Shown here piece by piece: positions 28,819-39,963 of a DNA stretch of 64,000 nt. How positions within the stretch are numbered: the stretch's first letter is position 1; each line of letters starts with the position of its first letter. A program made the position numbers and the translations under genes. A model generated the notes under the pieces. The model worked only from the letters and a program-made list of their open reading frames with translations, made no database searches and was not told where the DNA came from. The stretch is taken from assembly GCF_001908725.1 (NCBI RefSeq), contig NZ_CP018725.1, forward strand, positions 3,100,001 through 3,164,000. The letters are read 5' to 3'. This DNA comes from Xanthomonas vesicatoria ATCC 35937 (GTDB taxonomy: Bacteria; Pseudomonadota; Gammaproteobacteria; Xanthomonadales; Xanthomonadaceae).

Positions 28819-30287
28819 TGGCGCGTGTCCTTGCGGCAATGCTGCTGCTGATCTGCAGCCTCGGCGTGCAGGCCGCGCCGGTGACCATCGGCTCGAAGAA
28901 CTTCACCGAGGCGGTCATCCTGGGCGAAATCGCCACCGCTGCCGGTCGGCGGGACGGCGTGGACGTCCAACACCGCGCCCAGCTCGGCGGCACACGCATC
29001 CTGTGGCGCGCGCTGGAAACCGGCCAGATCGATGCCTACGCCGAATACACCGGCACCCTGGCGCAGGAATTGCTGCAGTTGCCAAAGGCCAGCCACGCCG
29101 AGCTACGCGCGGCGCTGGACGCGCGCGGTCTGGCGATGACCGAGTCGTTGGGGTTCCAGGACACCTACGCATTCGGCATGCGTCGCGCGCGCGCGCAGGC
29201 GCTGGGCATCGCATCGCTTTCGGATCTGGCACGCCACCCGGCACTGAAGATCGGCTTGAGCAATGAATTCATGCAGCGCGCCGACGGCTGGCCTGGCGTG
29301 CGTGCGGCCTACGGCTTACCGCAGGCCGCCACCGGGCTGGATCACGATCTGGCCTACCGCGCGCTGGAAAGCGGAGCGATCGAGGTCACCGACCTGTACA
29401 GCACCGATGCGGAGATTCCGTATTACCAGCTGCAGGTGCTGCGCGACGACCGCCAGTATTTCCCGGAGTACCAGGCGGTATTTTTGTATCGCAAGGACCT
29501 GGCGCAGCGCGCACCGGCAATGCTCAAGACCTTGCAGGGCCTGCAGGGACGCATCGACGAAGCCACCATGCAGCGGCTCAATGCGCAGGTGAAACTGCAG
29601 CGACAGTCCGAGGCGGCGGTTGCCGCCCAATGGCTGGGCGTTGCGGCCACGGCACACGCGGATTCGCGCATCGGCCGGTTGCTGGGCCACACCCGCGAGC
29701 ACCTGGCACTGGTCGGCATCTCGCTGGGTCTGGCCTTGCTGATCGCACTGCCTTTGGGCGTGCTCGCAGCGCGGCGGCCGCGGCTGGGCCAGGTGGTGTT
29801 GTCGTTGACCGGCGTGCTGCAGACCCTGCCCTCGCTGGCCGTGTTCGTCTTCATGATCCCGTTGTTCGGCATTGGCGCAAAGCCGGCAATTGCCGCGTTG
29901 TTTCTGTATAGCCTGCTGCCGATCGTGCGCAATACCCATGCCGGGCTCACGTCGATTCCGCGCGAGCTACGCCAGACCGCCGAAGCGATCGGCTTGCCGG
30001 CCTGGACGCGGCTGTGGCGTGTGGAATTGCCGCTGGCCCGCCGCACGATTGTGGCGGGCATCCAAACCGCCGCGGTGATCAACGTGGGCACCGCCACGCT
30101 GGGTGCGCTAATCGGCGCCGGTGGCTATGGTCAGCCGATTCTCACCGGCATCCGCCTAGACGATATCGGATTGATTCTGGAAGGCGCGATTCCCGCCGCC
30201 GTCCTCGCCCTGCTGGTGCAGGCGGCATTCGAAGGGCTGGAGCGTTGGGCAACCCCGCGCGGCCTGCGGCTCAGCCAGCGCGGCTGA
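28815..30287 (+). CDS. fused substrate-binding protein and permease, quaternary-amine ABC importer
   Basis: A 490-residue protein. A signal peptide (residues 1-21, ending VQA) leads into an OpuAC/OsmX-type binding domain (VTIGSKNFTEAVILGE, AYAEYTGTLAQELL, GAIEVTDLYSTDAEI, about residues 22-280). Then comes a permease domain (about 290-485) with five or six helices, the coupling-loop motif TAEAIGLPAWTRLWRVELPLA and an IGAGGYGQPILTG segment. The order binding domain first, permease last is the reverse of the usual permease-binding fusions such as BusAB or EgtU. The adjacent egtB and egtD genes suggest ergothioneine or a precursor as ligand. The start overlaps the ATPase stop. Confidence 0.88.
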   Translation: MMARVLAAMLLLICSLGVQAAPVTIGSKNFTEAVILGEIATAAGRRDGVDVQHRAQLGGTRILWRALETGQIDAYAEYTGTLAQELLQLPKASHAELRAALDARGLAMTESLGFQDTYAFGMRRARAQALGIASLSDLARHPALKIGLSNEFMQRADGWPGVRAAYGLPQAATGLDHDLAYRALESGAIEVTDLYSTDAEIPYYQLQVLRDDRQYFPEYQAVFLYRKDLAQRAPAMLKTLQGLQGRIDEATMQRLNAQVKLQRQSEAAVAAQWLGVAATAHADSRIGRLLGHTREHLALVGISLGLALLIALPLGVLAARRPRLGQVVLSLTGVLQTLPSLAVFVFMIPLFGIGAKPAIAALFLYSLLPIVRNTHAGLTSIPRELRQTAEAIGLPAWTRLWRVELPLARRTIVAGIQTAAVINVGTATLGALIGAGGYGQPILTGIRLDDIGLILEGAIPAAVLALLVQAAFEGLERWATPRGLRLSQRG

Positions 30288-30325
30288 GTACCCGGTCAGT
30301 CGCAGACCACCCATGCGATGCACTC

Positions 30326-30388
30326 GTGGGAGCGGACCTGGCGGCGATAGAGGGCCATGCGGCGTCGCGGCCAGGTCCGCTCCTACAC
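30326..30388. repeat. REP-like pair in inverted orientation
   Basis: GTGGGAGCGGACCTGGCGGC at 30326 faces TCGCGGCCAGGTCCGCTCCT at 30365-30384. The two can fold on each other, so the unit may end both the ABC operon and the convergent EgtE-like gene. Confidence 0.85.
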
Positions 30389-30405
30389 GCGCGGGCCCAA
30401 ACGTT

Positions 30406-31587
30406 TTATTTGTCCGGCAGCGCAGCAATCAAGCGCAGGAGCGCTCCCTCGGCAACACCCACGTGGGGTGCGATACGTAGACGCCCGTGCCGCCGTGTGC
30501 AGACCGCCCCCTGTTCGCCGAAGATCTTCGCCACCGCATCCAGCTGGGTGGCCGGCGGCTGCAATGCGGTCAGATGCGGCGCATGACCGGGGATGCACCA
30601 ATGGCCGAACCCGCGCGCGGTTAGCGCCGCATCCCACTGCGCGGTCAATGTGCCGAGCGCCGTGGCGATACGCGCAGGTTGCCAGGCCGTCACCTGCTGC
30701 AAGGCGGCTGTCGCCATCGCGATGCGCAAGGGGTCAGCAACGCCACCGGCATCGAACCGCCGTGCCCCGTCGCGATAGGCCGGCGCCTGCGCCACCGGAA
30801 ACTCCCAACTGCTGCCGGCATCACGGCCGATCCAGTGTTCTTCGATCGGCACGCCGTGCGTGCGCCAGTGCGGCGCCACCCACAGCCAGGCGAGCCCCAT
30901 CGGCCCAAGTAACCACTTATGTCCCACGCTGACCACGAACTCCGGCTTCCAGCGCGGCAGGTCGGTCGGCAGCACGCCCAAGCTCTGGCTCAGATCCAGC
31001 ACCAGCGCCGCGCCGCGCGCATGGACGGCGGCGCTGATCCTGTCCAGGTCAAGCTGCCGCCCGTCCAGCCAGTACGCGTGCGGCAGGCTGACGATGCGCA
31101 GCGCAGCCGTGCGTTCCACCGCTTCCAGCACCGCATCGGTCAGCACGGTGCCGGCAGTGGTCGGCACCGCCACGAGGCGTGCGCCGATCTCGGTGCAGCG
31201 CCGTTGCCAGATCAGCAGGTTCGATGGGAACTGCCCGTCCAGCAGCAGCACTGCCTCGCCGCGATGCAGTGGCAGATTGCGTGCGGCCGTGGCCAGGCCA
31301 TGCGCGGCCGACGGCAGCAATGCCACCGCATCGACATCGTTGTCGAATAGGCCGGCGGCCAGGCCGCGCAGCCGCTCGATGTCGTGCAGCCATGCGTCGA
31401 ATGGCAACCGCCATGGCGTGGCCATCGCATCGACTGCCTGATGCGCCACGGTCTGCACCGCTGCCAGCAATGGCCCGCGCGAGGCAGCATCCAGATGGAT
31501 GACCTCATCGGGCAGCGCAAACGCGTGGTGCCGATGTTCCCAGGCGACGGGGGTGGGGAGCGAACTGGGCAGCGAAGACGATGACAT
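30406..31587 (-). CDS. class-V aminotransferase-fold PLP enzyme, EgtE-like
   Basis: A 393-residue PLP enzyme of the class-V (NifS-like) fold. Lys224 in SVGHKWLLGP would hold PLP, and Asp198 in LVLDLSQS would contact the pyridine nitrogen. It starts 65 bases from egtB on the other strand, so they share a divergent promoter region. In ergothioneine synthesis a C-S lyase (EgtE) cleaves the sulfoxide made by EgtB, and this protein is a good candidate. The family is broad (also kynureninase- and desulfurase-like), so the name rests on context. Confidence 0.75.
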   Translation of the reverse strand: MSSSSLPSSLPTPVAWEHRHHAFALPDEVIHLDAASRGPLLAAVQTVAHQAVDAMATPWRLPFDAWLHDIERLRGLAAGLFDNDVDAVALLPSAAHGLATAARNLPLHRGEAVLLLDGQFPSNLLIWQRRCTEIGARLVAVPTTAGTVLTDAVLEAVERTAALRIVSLPHAYWLDGRQLDLDRISAAVHARGAALVLDLSQSLGVLPTDLPRWKPEFVVSVGHKWLLGPMGLAWLWVAPHWRTHGVPIEEHWIGRDAGSSWEFPVAQAPAYRDGARRFDAGGVADPLRIAMATAALQQVTAWQPARIATALGTLTAQWDAALTARGFGHWCIPGHAPHLTALQPPATQLDAVAKIFGEQGAVCTRRHGRLRIAPHVGVAEGALLRLIAALPDK

Positions 31588-31652
31588 GCCAACAGCTTAC
31601 CGCTGGCTGCCATGGCTCCGACACGGCGCGTTCACGGACGCTGCCCAAGCAT

Positions 31653-32938
<1,286 letters not shown>

Positions 32939-32942
<4 letters not shown>

Positions 32943-33925
32943 ACGCCGCCGCCCATGCCATGCAACGCGCCCATGCCGCGCTGACCGACCTGCGCCCGCA
33001 GCCGGACGACATCACCGCCGATGCACTGGCCGGCCTGTCGCAGACCCCCAAGACGCTGCCGTCCAAATACTTCTACGACGCCCGCGGCTCGCAGCTGTTC
33101 GAAGCCATCACACGGCAGCCGGAGTACTACCTCACCGGCACCGAACTGGCATTGCTGGAAGCCAGCATGCCGGCGATCGCGCAGGCGATCGGCCCGGACG
33201 TGCATGTGGTCGAATACGGCAGCGGCAGTGGCCGCAAGACCGAGCTGCTGCTACAAGGCTTGCGCGATGTGGTGGCGTACACGCCGTTGGAAATTTCGCG
33301 CACCGCGTTGCTCGAAAGCACCGCGCGGTTGGCACAGCAATTCCCGCAGATCCAGATGCTGCCGGTCTGCACCGACTTCACCAAGCCGTTGCGCCTGCCC
33401 GATGCGCAGCGTCCTTCGCGTCGCCACGTGATGTTTTTTCCCGGGTCGACGCTGGGTAACTTCACCGACACTGCGGCCGTCGCCCTGATGGACGCGATGC
33501 GCCAAACCATGGGCAACGATGGCTGCGCGTTGATCGGAATCGATCTGGACAAGGACGCCAGCCTGATCGAAGCGGCGTACAACGATGCAGCCGGTGTCAC
33601 TGCAGAGTTCACCTTGAACCTGCTGGCGCGGCTCAATCGCGAGATCGGCAGCGATTTCGATCTGGACGGCTTCCGCCACCACGCGGTGTATGCGCGCGAA
33701 CGTGGGCGCATCGAAACCTTTCTGATCAGCCAGCGCGACCAGCGCGTGCAGGTGGGCGGCAAGGAATTCGCCTTTGCCGAAGGCGAAGCCATGCAGGTGG
33801 AATACAGCTACAAGTACACCGACGCGCGCTTTGCCGAACTGGCCGCGGCCGCCGGGCTCAAGGTCACGCATGGCTGGAACGATGCGAAGGACTGGTTCGG
33901 GCTGCGTCTGCTGCGTCCACTGTGA
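32939..33925 (+). CDS. egtD: L-histidine N(alpha)-methyltransferase
   Basis: About 328 residues from a TTG at 32939 that overlaps the egtB stop (TTGA), with AAGGA 6 bases before; the first ATG is 7 codons later. The SAM-binding motif VEYGSGSGRKTE and the family marker FFPGSTLGNF are present, as is KYFYDARGSQLF near the N-terminus, typical of this DUF2260-type fold. It makes hercynine from histidine and three SAM, the first step of ergothioneine synthesis. The tight link to egtB supports the assignment. Confidence 0.93.
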
Positions 33926-33940
33926 TCACGCGGGGCAGGC

Positions 33941-34210
33941 GTGCAAGTGCCAGATGATGCGCAGATTGCTGCGCTGATCCGGCACTTGCTCGCACAACGG
34001 CAGCCCGAGCAATCCATCTGTCCCTCAGAGGTGGCGCGCGCGCTGAGCGAAGACCCTGACGTGTGGCGCAACCTGATGCCGCAGGTACGCGAGGTGGCCG
34101 CAGCGGCCGCACGCGCCGGGGTCGTCCGTGTCACCCAGCAAGGTCGGACAGTGCAGCTGCCAGATGTTCGCGGCCCGATTCGCTTGATGCGCGGGCCGCA
34201 ATTCGACTGA
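33941..34210 (+). CDS. DUF3253 small protein
   Basis: An 89-residue protein of unknown function. It is helical, with CPSEVARAL (characteristic of DUF3253) and a basic C-terminal winged-helix-like part (VVRVTQQGRTVQLPD, GPIRL). It starts with GTG at 33941, 16 bases after egtD, so it may be in the same transcript. A nucleic-acid-binding role is possible from the shape but not shown. Confidence 0.75.
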   Translation: MQVPDDAQIAALIRHLLAQRQPEQSICPSEVARALSEDPDVWRNLMPQVREVAAAAARAGVVRVTQQGRTVQLPDVRGPIRLMRGPQFD

Positions 34211-34595
34211 GGTTTGGCGGGCGTTTCAAAAGCCGCTAACAGCACGACTTCACGTAGGTTCATTGCAGCGTGGATGATCTCGGCGTCGTCAAAAAGCGGC
34301 CGATCTGAGGCTAGATTGCAGGTCCTTGCCCGCTCACCCTCCCGCGATGCGCCGCAAGTACGTCCATGTCAGCTCCGTGGCTGCATCCATGCCAAAGGTC
34401 CCGCGATGGTGAGCAGGCAACGACCAGTCGAGTTGGCCGGTGTGCATATGCAAGCAGTGCATTGTGCGATTCAAGCGGATGACCTGCTGGCTCATTTGAT
34501 GTCTCGCAGCGCTTAGCGGATGTGATACCCCGGCGATCTGCAGCAACCGCAGCCATTCGTGCGATGGGCTGTTTTTTTTGGCCTCAGACCAACGG

Positions 34596-34722
34596 TCTGG
34601 TGCGGTGTCCTCGCCGTTGTGGGACCGCTGGCGGCATGGATGCCGCCGTCGAGCCCCCGGGGAAGGGGTTTACGGCGTGTCCCGTGAGCGGTGAGGGCGC
34701 CGCGCACCCGGCTCCCTCAGCT
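34596..34722. repeat. dispersed intergenic repeat, copy A (matches 39664-39787)
   Basis: The copy runs from TCTGGTGCGGTGTCCTCGCC through the hairpin GGCGGCATGGATGCCGCC to TTTACGGCGTGTCCCGTGAG and GAGGGCGCCGCGC. The likeness to copy B may extend to GTCTAACAAG at 34813. Openings across it encode a false protein (MDAAVEPPGKGFTACPVSG). Nothing else was found in the 665-base gap 34211-34875. Confidence 0.85.
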
Positions 34723-34875
34723 TTTACTCCAGCCTTCAGCGCATCCGAACCACCCAGCGCTGCACACTTCCGGTCGTGTTGAAGCGATTCCGTCCGCGCC
34801 GCTGCCAGGACGTCTAACAAGAAGCGACCTCTTCGTAACAGTCAGCCACACGTGCAGCCATCACTGAGCGCTGCC

Positions 34876-37800
34876 TCAGGCCGCCTGCACGACATGCAGC
34901 GCTTTCGGATTGCGCCACTGCGCCAGCAGCGCGGCTTCACGCGCCTTGGCTTCCAGCAGGTGCGCATGTTTGACGTGGCCATAGCCGCGGATGTGTTCCG
35001 GAATGCTGGCGATCTGCGCGGCCAGCCCGACGTTGTCGGCGTCCAGCCGCTCAAGCAGCCCTTCCACCGTCGCCATGTAATCGGCAATCAGCTGCCTCTC
35101 GCCACGTCGCTCGGCGGTATAGCCGAACACATCGAGCTTGCCTCCGCGCAGGAATTTCAGCCGTGCCAGCAGCTTGAAGGCGCTGAACATCCACGGCCCG
35201 TACTCGCGCTTGATCAGATGGCCGTGCGCATCCTTCTTGGCCAGCAGCGGTGGTGCCAGGTGGAAGCGCACCGTGTAGTCGCCTTCGAACTGCTGCTGCA
35301 ACCGGCGCTGGAAATCGCCGCGCGTGTACAGCCGCGCCACTTCGTATTCGTCCTTGTAGGCCATCAGCTTGAAGGCATAGCGCGCCACTGCTTCGGTCAA
35401 TGCAGTGCTGCCGGGTGCGCGTTGGGCCTCGTGTGCGCGCACACGCTCTACCAACGCGCGATAGCGCTGCGCGTAGGCAGCGTCTTGATAGTCGGTCAAG
35501 AACGCGACGCGGCGCGTCATCACCTCGTCCAACGACTGCGCCAGCTGCTCATCGTCGAGCGGATGCACCGGTGCATCCACATCGCCATGCAGCGTGTTGC
35601 CATCGGTCTGCGCCAATCCGCGCGGCGCGCTCTGCCCGCTGAGATCGTGGGCTTCCCAACTGCCGGGCGCACGTGCGTCCGGGGCGTCGCCGTGCAGATG
35701 TGCAGGCGCGTGGGTAGTCGCCAGGCCGGCAGCGCGTTGCACCGCCGGCAGATCCACCGCCGCCAGGCGGCCCCAGGCGAAGGCCTGCTGATTCATCGCA
35801 ACGGCCGCGCCATTGAGCTCAATCGCGCGCATCAACGCCGCATGCGACAACGGCACCAGCCCGTGTTGCCAGGCATAACCCAGCACGAACAGATTGCTGG
35901 CGATCGCATCGCCCAGCAGGGCGGTGGCCAATTGCGTGGCGTCCAGCAACAGCGGCTCCTGGCCGCCCAGTGCGGTGCGTACGCCAGCGATGATCTCGGC
36001 AGCCGGGAACTGCAAATCCGGCTGCGTGGTGAAGCTGCCCGGCATTGCTTCGTAGGTATTGAGCACCACCTGGGTGCGGCCATCGCGCACCTTGGACAGC
36101 GCCCAATAATCGTTGACCACCACCATGTCGCAGCCCACCACCAGGTCGGCTTCGCCGGCGGCGATACGCACCGCGTGGATGTCGCCGGGCGTGCGCGCGA
36201 TGCGGATATGCGTGGTCACCGCGCCGCCTTTTTGCGCCAGGCCGGTCTGGTCCAGCACGGTGGCGCCCTTGCCCTCCAGATGCCCGGCCATGCCCAGCAG
36301 CGCACCGATGGTCACCACGCCGGTGCCGCCGACGCCGGTGATCAGAATGTTCCAGGGTTGCTCCAGCGTGGTGCGTTGCGGCGGTGCGGGCAAGTTGTCC
36401 AGCAGCGCACTGGCGTCGCGCTGTTTGCCCTTGCGCGGCGCACCGCCATGCACGGTGACAAAGCTCGGGCAGAAACCCGAGACGCAGGAATAATCCTTGT
36501 TGCAATTGGATTGATCGATCTGCCGCTTGCGCCCGAATTCGGTTTCCTTCGGCAACACCGACACGCAAAAACTCTTCTCGCCGCAATCGCCGCAGCCTTC
36601 GCACACCAGCGAATTGATCATGACGCGCTTGGGCGGGTCGATCAGCTTGCCGCGTTTGCGGCGGCGGCGTTTTTCGGTGGCGCAGGTCTGGTCGAAGATG
36701 AGAATCGACACGCCCTTGATCGTGCGCAGGTGCTGCTGCACCGCATCCAGCTCGCCACGATCATGAAATGCCACGTCAGTGGGAAACAGATCGCGGCGCC
36801 GCGTCCACTTGCCGATGTCGTCGCTGACGATCGCAATCTCGTGGATACCTTCGGCGCGCAGCTGATGGGCGATATCTGGCACGGTGAGCGTGCCGTCCAC
36901 CGGCTGCCCGCCGGTCATGGCCACCGCATCGTTGTAGAGAATCTTGTAGGTGATGTTGACGCCGGTGGCGACCGATTGACGGATCGCCAACGAACCACTG
37001 TGGAAATACGTGCCATCGCCCAGGTTCTGGAACACGTGCGGGGTGTCGGTGAACGGCGCCTGCCCCGACCACGTCACGCCTTCGCCACCCATGTGGGTGA
37101 AGGTGTCGGTGGAGCGGTTCATCCAGGTCACCATGTAATGGCAGCCGATCCCGCCCAGCGCGCGCGAGCCTTCCGGCACCACCGTGGAGGTGTTGTGCGG
37201 GCAGCCCGAGCAATAGTGCGGCACGCGCGGGAACTGCGCGCGCGGCAAGGCCATTTCCGCTTCCTTGGTCTCCATCCAGCGCAGCCGCTGCTCAATCGAC
37301 TCGGCGGTGATCGCGCTCGATTGCAGCAGGCGCTGGATGCGCCTGCCGATCACCGCCGCAATCGTGGCCGGGGTCAGCTCGCCGGTGGAGGGCAGAATCC
37401 ATTGCCCATGCTCGTCGTACTTGCCGACGATGCTCGGCCGCGCACCTGCGTTGGCCGGCCAGTTGTAGAACAGCTCCTTCATCTGCCGCTCGATGAAGGC
37501 CTTCTTTTCTTCCACCACCACGATGTCGTCGAGCCCCTGCGCGAACGCGCTGATGCCCACCGGCTCCAGCGGCCAGGTCATGCCGACCTTGTAGACGCGG
37601 ATGCCGATCTGCGCGCAGGCCTGCGCGTCCAGGCCCAGGTATTCCAGCGCCTGCAACACGTCCAGATAGCTCTTGCCCGTAGTGACGATGCCCAGCCGCG
37701 CGCGTGGTGAATCCAGCACGATCCGGTCGATCTGGTTCGCCCGTGCAAATGCCTGCGCCGCCGCGACCGCATAGCGGTGCAGCCGCATTTCCTGATCCAC

Positions 37801-38583
37801 CGGCGGGTCCGGCCAACGGATGCTCAACCCGCCCGACGGCAGCGTGAAATCCTCCGGCAGCACGATGGTGCGTGCGAACGGGTCCACCTGTACCGAGGCG
37901 GACGATTCCACCGTCTCGGCGATGGTCTTGAAGCCGATCCAGCGCCCGGTGTAACGGCTCATCGCCCAGCCCAGCAGGCCCATGTCCAGGATGTCCTGCA
38001 CCCCGGCCGGGTTGAGGATGGGCATCATCGCGCTGACGAATTCGTCTTCCGACCCGTGCGGCAACGTGGAGCTGCGGCAGGCATGGTCGTCGGCGGCCAG
38101 CGCCAGCACGCCGCCAAACGGTGAGGTGCCGGCGGCATTGGCGTGCTTGAACACATCGCCGCTGCGGTCCACGCCCGGGCCCTTGCCGTACCACATGCCG
38201 TACACGCCCTGCACCTTGGCGCCGGGGAATAGATTGGTCTGCTGGGTGCCCCACACCATGGTGGCGGCCAGGTCCTCGTTGAGGCCGGGAGTGAAGGTCA
38301 CGCGCGCCGCGTCCAGGTGCTTGCGCGCGCGCCACAGTTCCAGGTCCAGCCCGCCCAGGGGGCTGCCGCGGTAGCCGCTGATGAAGCCAGCGGTGTCCAG
38401 CCCGGCCGCGTCGTCGCGCAGGCGTTGCAGCAACGGCAGCCGCACCAGGGCCTGCACGCCGGACAGATAGATGCGCCCATCCGTGCGCGTGTACTTGTGG
38501 TCCAGCGTGTAGTCCGCATCCACCCGGCCGAGCTCCGGCGTGTTGGCAGAGTCGGGAGAAGAGAGTGCAGCGGTACTGGTCAT
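34876..38583 (-). CDS. indolepyruvate ferredoxin oxidoreductase, alpha-beta fusion with C-terminal DUF6537
   Basis: A 1235-residue enzyme from ATG 38583. The N-terminal part has the pyruvate-ferredoxin-type fold (SGYRGSPLGGLDLELW); the TPP-binding domain carries CSGCPHNTSTVVPEG and GGIGCHYMV; then an iron-sulfur cluster region LVCEGCGDCGEKSFC and CVSGFCPSF; then a gamma-type domain with GVGGTGVVTIGALLGMAG; the last 250 residues resemble DUF6537. It oxidatively decarboxylates aryl or branched 2-oxo acids and reduces ferredoxin. Bacterial aerobes often carry this one-chain form. A GTG-started extension to 38640 is unlikely. It is monocistronic. Confidence 0.9.
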   Translation of the reverse strand: MTSTAALSSPDSANTPELGRVDADYTLDHKYTRTDGRIYLSGVQALVRLPLLQRLRDDAAGLDTAGFISGYRGSPLGGLDLELWRARKHLDAARVTFTPGLNEDLAATMVWGTQQTNLFPGAKVQGVYGMWYGKGPGVDRSGDVFKHANAAGTSPFGGVLALAADDHACRSSTLPHGSEDEFVSAMMPILNPAGVQDILDMGLLGWAMSRYTGRWIGFKTIAETVESSASVQVDPFARTIVLPEDFTLPSGGLSIRWPDPPVDQEMRLHRYAVAAAQAFARANQIDRIVLDSPRARLGIVTTGKSYLDVLQALEYLGLDAQACAQIGIRVYKVGMTWPLEPVGISAFAQGLDDIVVVEEKKAFIERQMKELFYNWPANAGARPSIVGKYDEHGQWILPSTGELTPATIAAVIGRRIQRLLQSSAITAESIEQRLRWMETKEAEMALPRAQFPRVPHYCSGCPHNTSTVVPEGSRALGGIGCHYMVTWMNRSTDTFTHMGGEGVTWSGQAPFTDTPHVFQNLGDGTYFHSGSLAIRQSVATGVNITYKILYNDAVAMTGGQPVDGTLTVPDIAHQLRAEGIHEIAIVSDDIGKWTRRRDLFPTDVAFHDRGELDAVQQHLRTIKGVSILIFDQTCATEKRRRRKRGKLIDPPKRVMINSLVCEGCGDCGEKSFCVSVLPKETEFGRKRQIDQSNCNKDYSCVSGFCPSFVTVHGGAPRKGKQRDASALLDNLPAPPQRTTLEQPWNILITGVGGTGVVTIGALLGMAGHLEGKGATVLDQTGLAQKGGAVTTHIRIARTPGDIHAVRIAAGEADLVVGCDMVVVNDYWALSKVRDGRTQVVLNTYEAMPGSFTTQPDLQFPAAEIIAGVRTALGGQEPLLLDATQLATALLGDAIASNLFVLGYAWQHGLVPLSHAALMRAIELNGAAVAMNQQAFAWGRLAAVDLPAVQRAAGLATTHAPAHLHGDAPDARAPGSWEAHDLSGQSAPRGLAQTDGNTLHGDVDAPVHPLDDEQLAQSLDEVMTRRVAFLTDYQDAAYAQRYRALVERVRAHEAQRAPGSTALTEAVARYAFKLMAYKDEYEVARLYTRGDFQRRLQQQFEGDYTVRFHLAPPLLAKKDAHGHLIKREYGPWMFSAFKLLARLKFLRGGKLDVFGYTAERRGERQLIADYMATVEGLLERLDADNVGLAAQIASIPEHIRGYGHVKHAHLLEAKAREAALLAQWRNPKALHVVQAA

Positions 38584-38778
38584 GGCGTGCCCGGAAAGGG
38601 TGGCTGGGACCCGGTGCGTGTCAACAGAAACCAATGACACGCCCGACGGATTCCAAAACGGCGGCGCAAAGTGTAACAGTCAGCCTTCACGCGTCCGCTC
38701 GCATGCGGATGCACAGCCGTCGCGCTGCGGGTAGGATGGGGATGGGAAGGGGTCGTTTGCTGTCAGGGGAAAACAACA

Positions 38779-39414
38779 GTGAAAAGGAAATACGCATGGG
38801 CCGCCTTGGCCCTGCTTGGAGGCGTGTGGTCGCTGGCGCAGGCACAGAGCCTGCCCAAGCCCAAGGAGTTCTATTTCGACGAAGACCGCAGCACCACCAA
38901 GACGGTGGTTGCGGTGCCGGGGCAGGGCGATGCCGTGGTCGACCGCCTGGCCGCGATGGTGCAGCGTGACGCACGCGCCGCCGAGCCTCGCGCCCAGCTG
39001 GCCTCGCTGGCCTATGCCGGTGGACGCACGCAATTGGGCGATGAGCTGTACCAGGGCGCGTTAGCATTGGTCTCCAATGGCAGCCAGCAATACCGCGCCA
39101 TCAGCTGGAACTACGGCTGGGACCTGTTGCGCGCCGACAAGCCCGACAAGGCGTTGCAGCAGTGGGCCAATCTGGCCAATGGCCGCCCGGCCACGCCGCA
39201 ATGGTTGCCCACCACGGCGGCACTGACGTTGTGGCGGGCCGGCCGCAAGCAGGAGGCGGTGGAGTGGTATGCCGCGGCCGTGCGCACCTGGCCCGATCGC
39301 TGGGGCAGCAGCGCCAACTACGCCAGCCTGCTGCCGGATTGGCGCGAGCCAGAGCGCGCCACCCTGGCCGAGGTCTTTGCGGCATGGCAGGCCAACCCGC
39401 CAGCATTTCCGTAA
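38779..39414 (+). CDS. exported TPR-like protein of unknown function
   Basis: A 211-residue protein starting with GTG at 38779 (AGGGG ahead). The signal peptide is clear (residues 4-22, ending AQAQ). The rest is helical with Ala-rich repeats (QLASLAYAGGRTQLGDELYQ, ALQQWANLANGRP, WRAGRKQEAVEWYAAA), consistent with two to three TPR-like units. It is probably a periplasmic scaffold. It diverges from the oxidoreductase gene. I do not recognise the family. Confidence 0.7.
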   Translation: MKRKYAWAALALLGGVWSLAQAQSLPKPKEFYFDEDRSTTKTVVAVPGQGDAVVDRLAAMVQRDARAAEPRAQLASLAYAGGRTQLGDELYQGALALVSNGSQQYRAISWNYGWDLLRADKPDKALQQWANLANGRPATPQWLPTTAALTLWRAGRKQEAVEWYAAAVRTWPDRWGSSANYASLLPDWREPERATLAEVFAAWQANPPAFP

Positions 39415-39663
39415 GCGCGGGCCGCGCTGCGGGATCGCCTGCAGCACGTGCCGTGCAGGTTGCTGCAGGGGCCTTCGCCACCATCTCTGGGTACGCTGCA
39501 AGCAGGTTCTTGTGAGCGCTTGCGTGGCGGCCATGCCACGTAGGGTCCTGCGACGGTCAGCGGGAAGGGCCAGTCGTATTGATTCGGTTGCAGAGCTTTC
39601 AAAAAAGCGACCAGCAACGGAGATGCGGTGCAGTCGTGCTTAAACAAAACCACCAGCCAACTC

Positions 39664-39787
39664 TCTGGTGCGTGTCCTCGTCGCCTGCGGGACCGTTGGC
39701 GGGATGGATGCCGCCAGCGAGCTCCCAGGGACGGGCTCACGGCGTGTCCCGCGAGCGGCGAGGGCACTGCGCATTCGACGCTGCGAG
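39664..39787. repeat. dispersed intergenic repeat, copy B (matches 34596-34722)
   Basis: CTGGTGCGTGTCCTCGTCGC through GGCGGGATGGATGCCGCC (one mismatch in the hairpin) to CACGGCGTGTCCCGCGAGCG and GAGGGCACTGCGC. A likely distal end is GTTTAACAAG near 39825. The remainder of the 549-base gap 39415-39963 has no other recognised element. Confidence 0.85.
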
Positions 39788-39963
39788 TTCGCTGCAGCGC
39801 CCTTACTGGTTGGTGCGCAGCGTGTTTAACAAGCAACCGCGGCAAGCCGAACCCGGATCACTGGCTTGGAGCTAGGCAAACGATGCGGTAACTGGGACTT
39901 CGTTGGGTAGCGCCGCGCGCTATGCGATCCTGTGCACCGCTTTCCAACGGACACAATCACCCA

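Noticed and set aside
34522..34782. Small open frame with MDAAVEPPGKGFTACPVSG
   Set aside because: It lies in a dispersed repeat and recurs in altered form in the copy at 39.7 kb, so it is a false frame and not a gene.
34852..37710. A 952-codon plus-strand opening opposite the indolepyruvate oxidoreductase
   Set aside because: Antisense shadow; the minus strand carries all iron-sulfur and TPP motifs.
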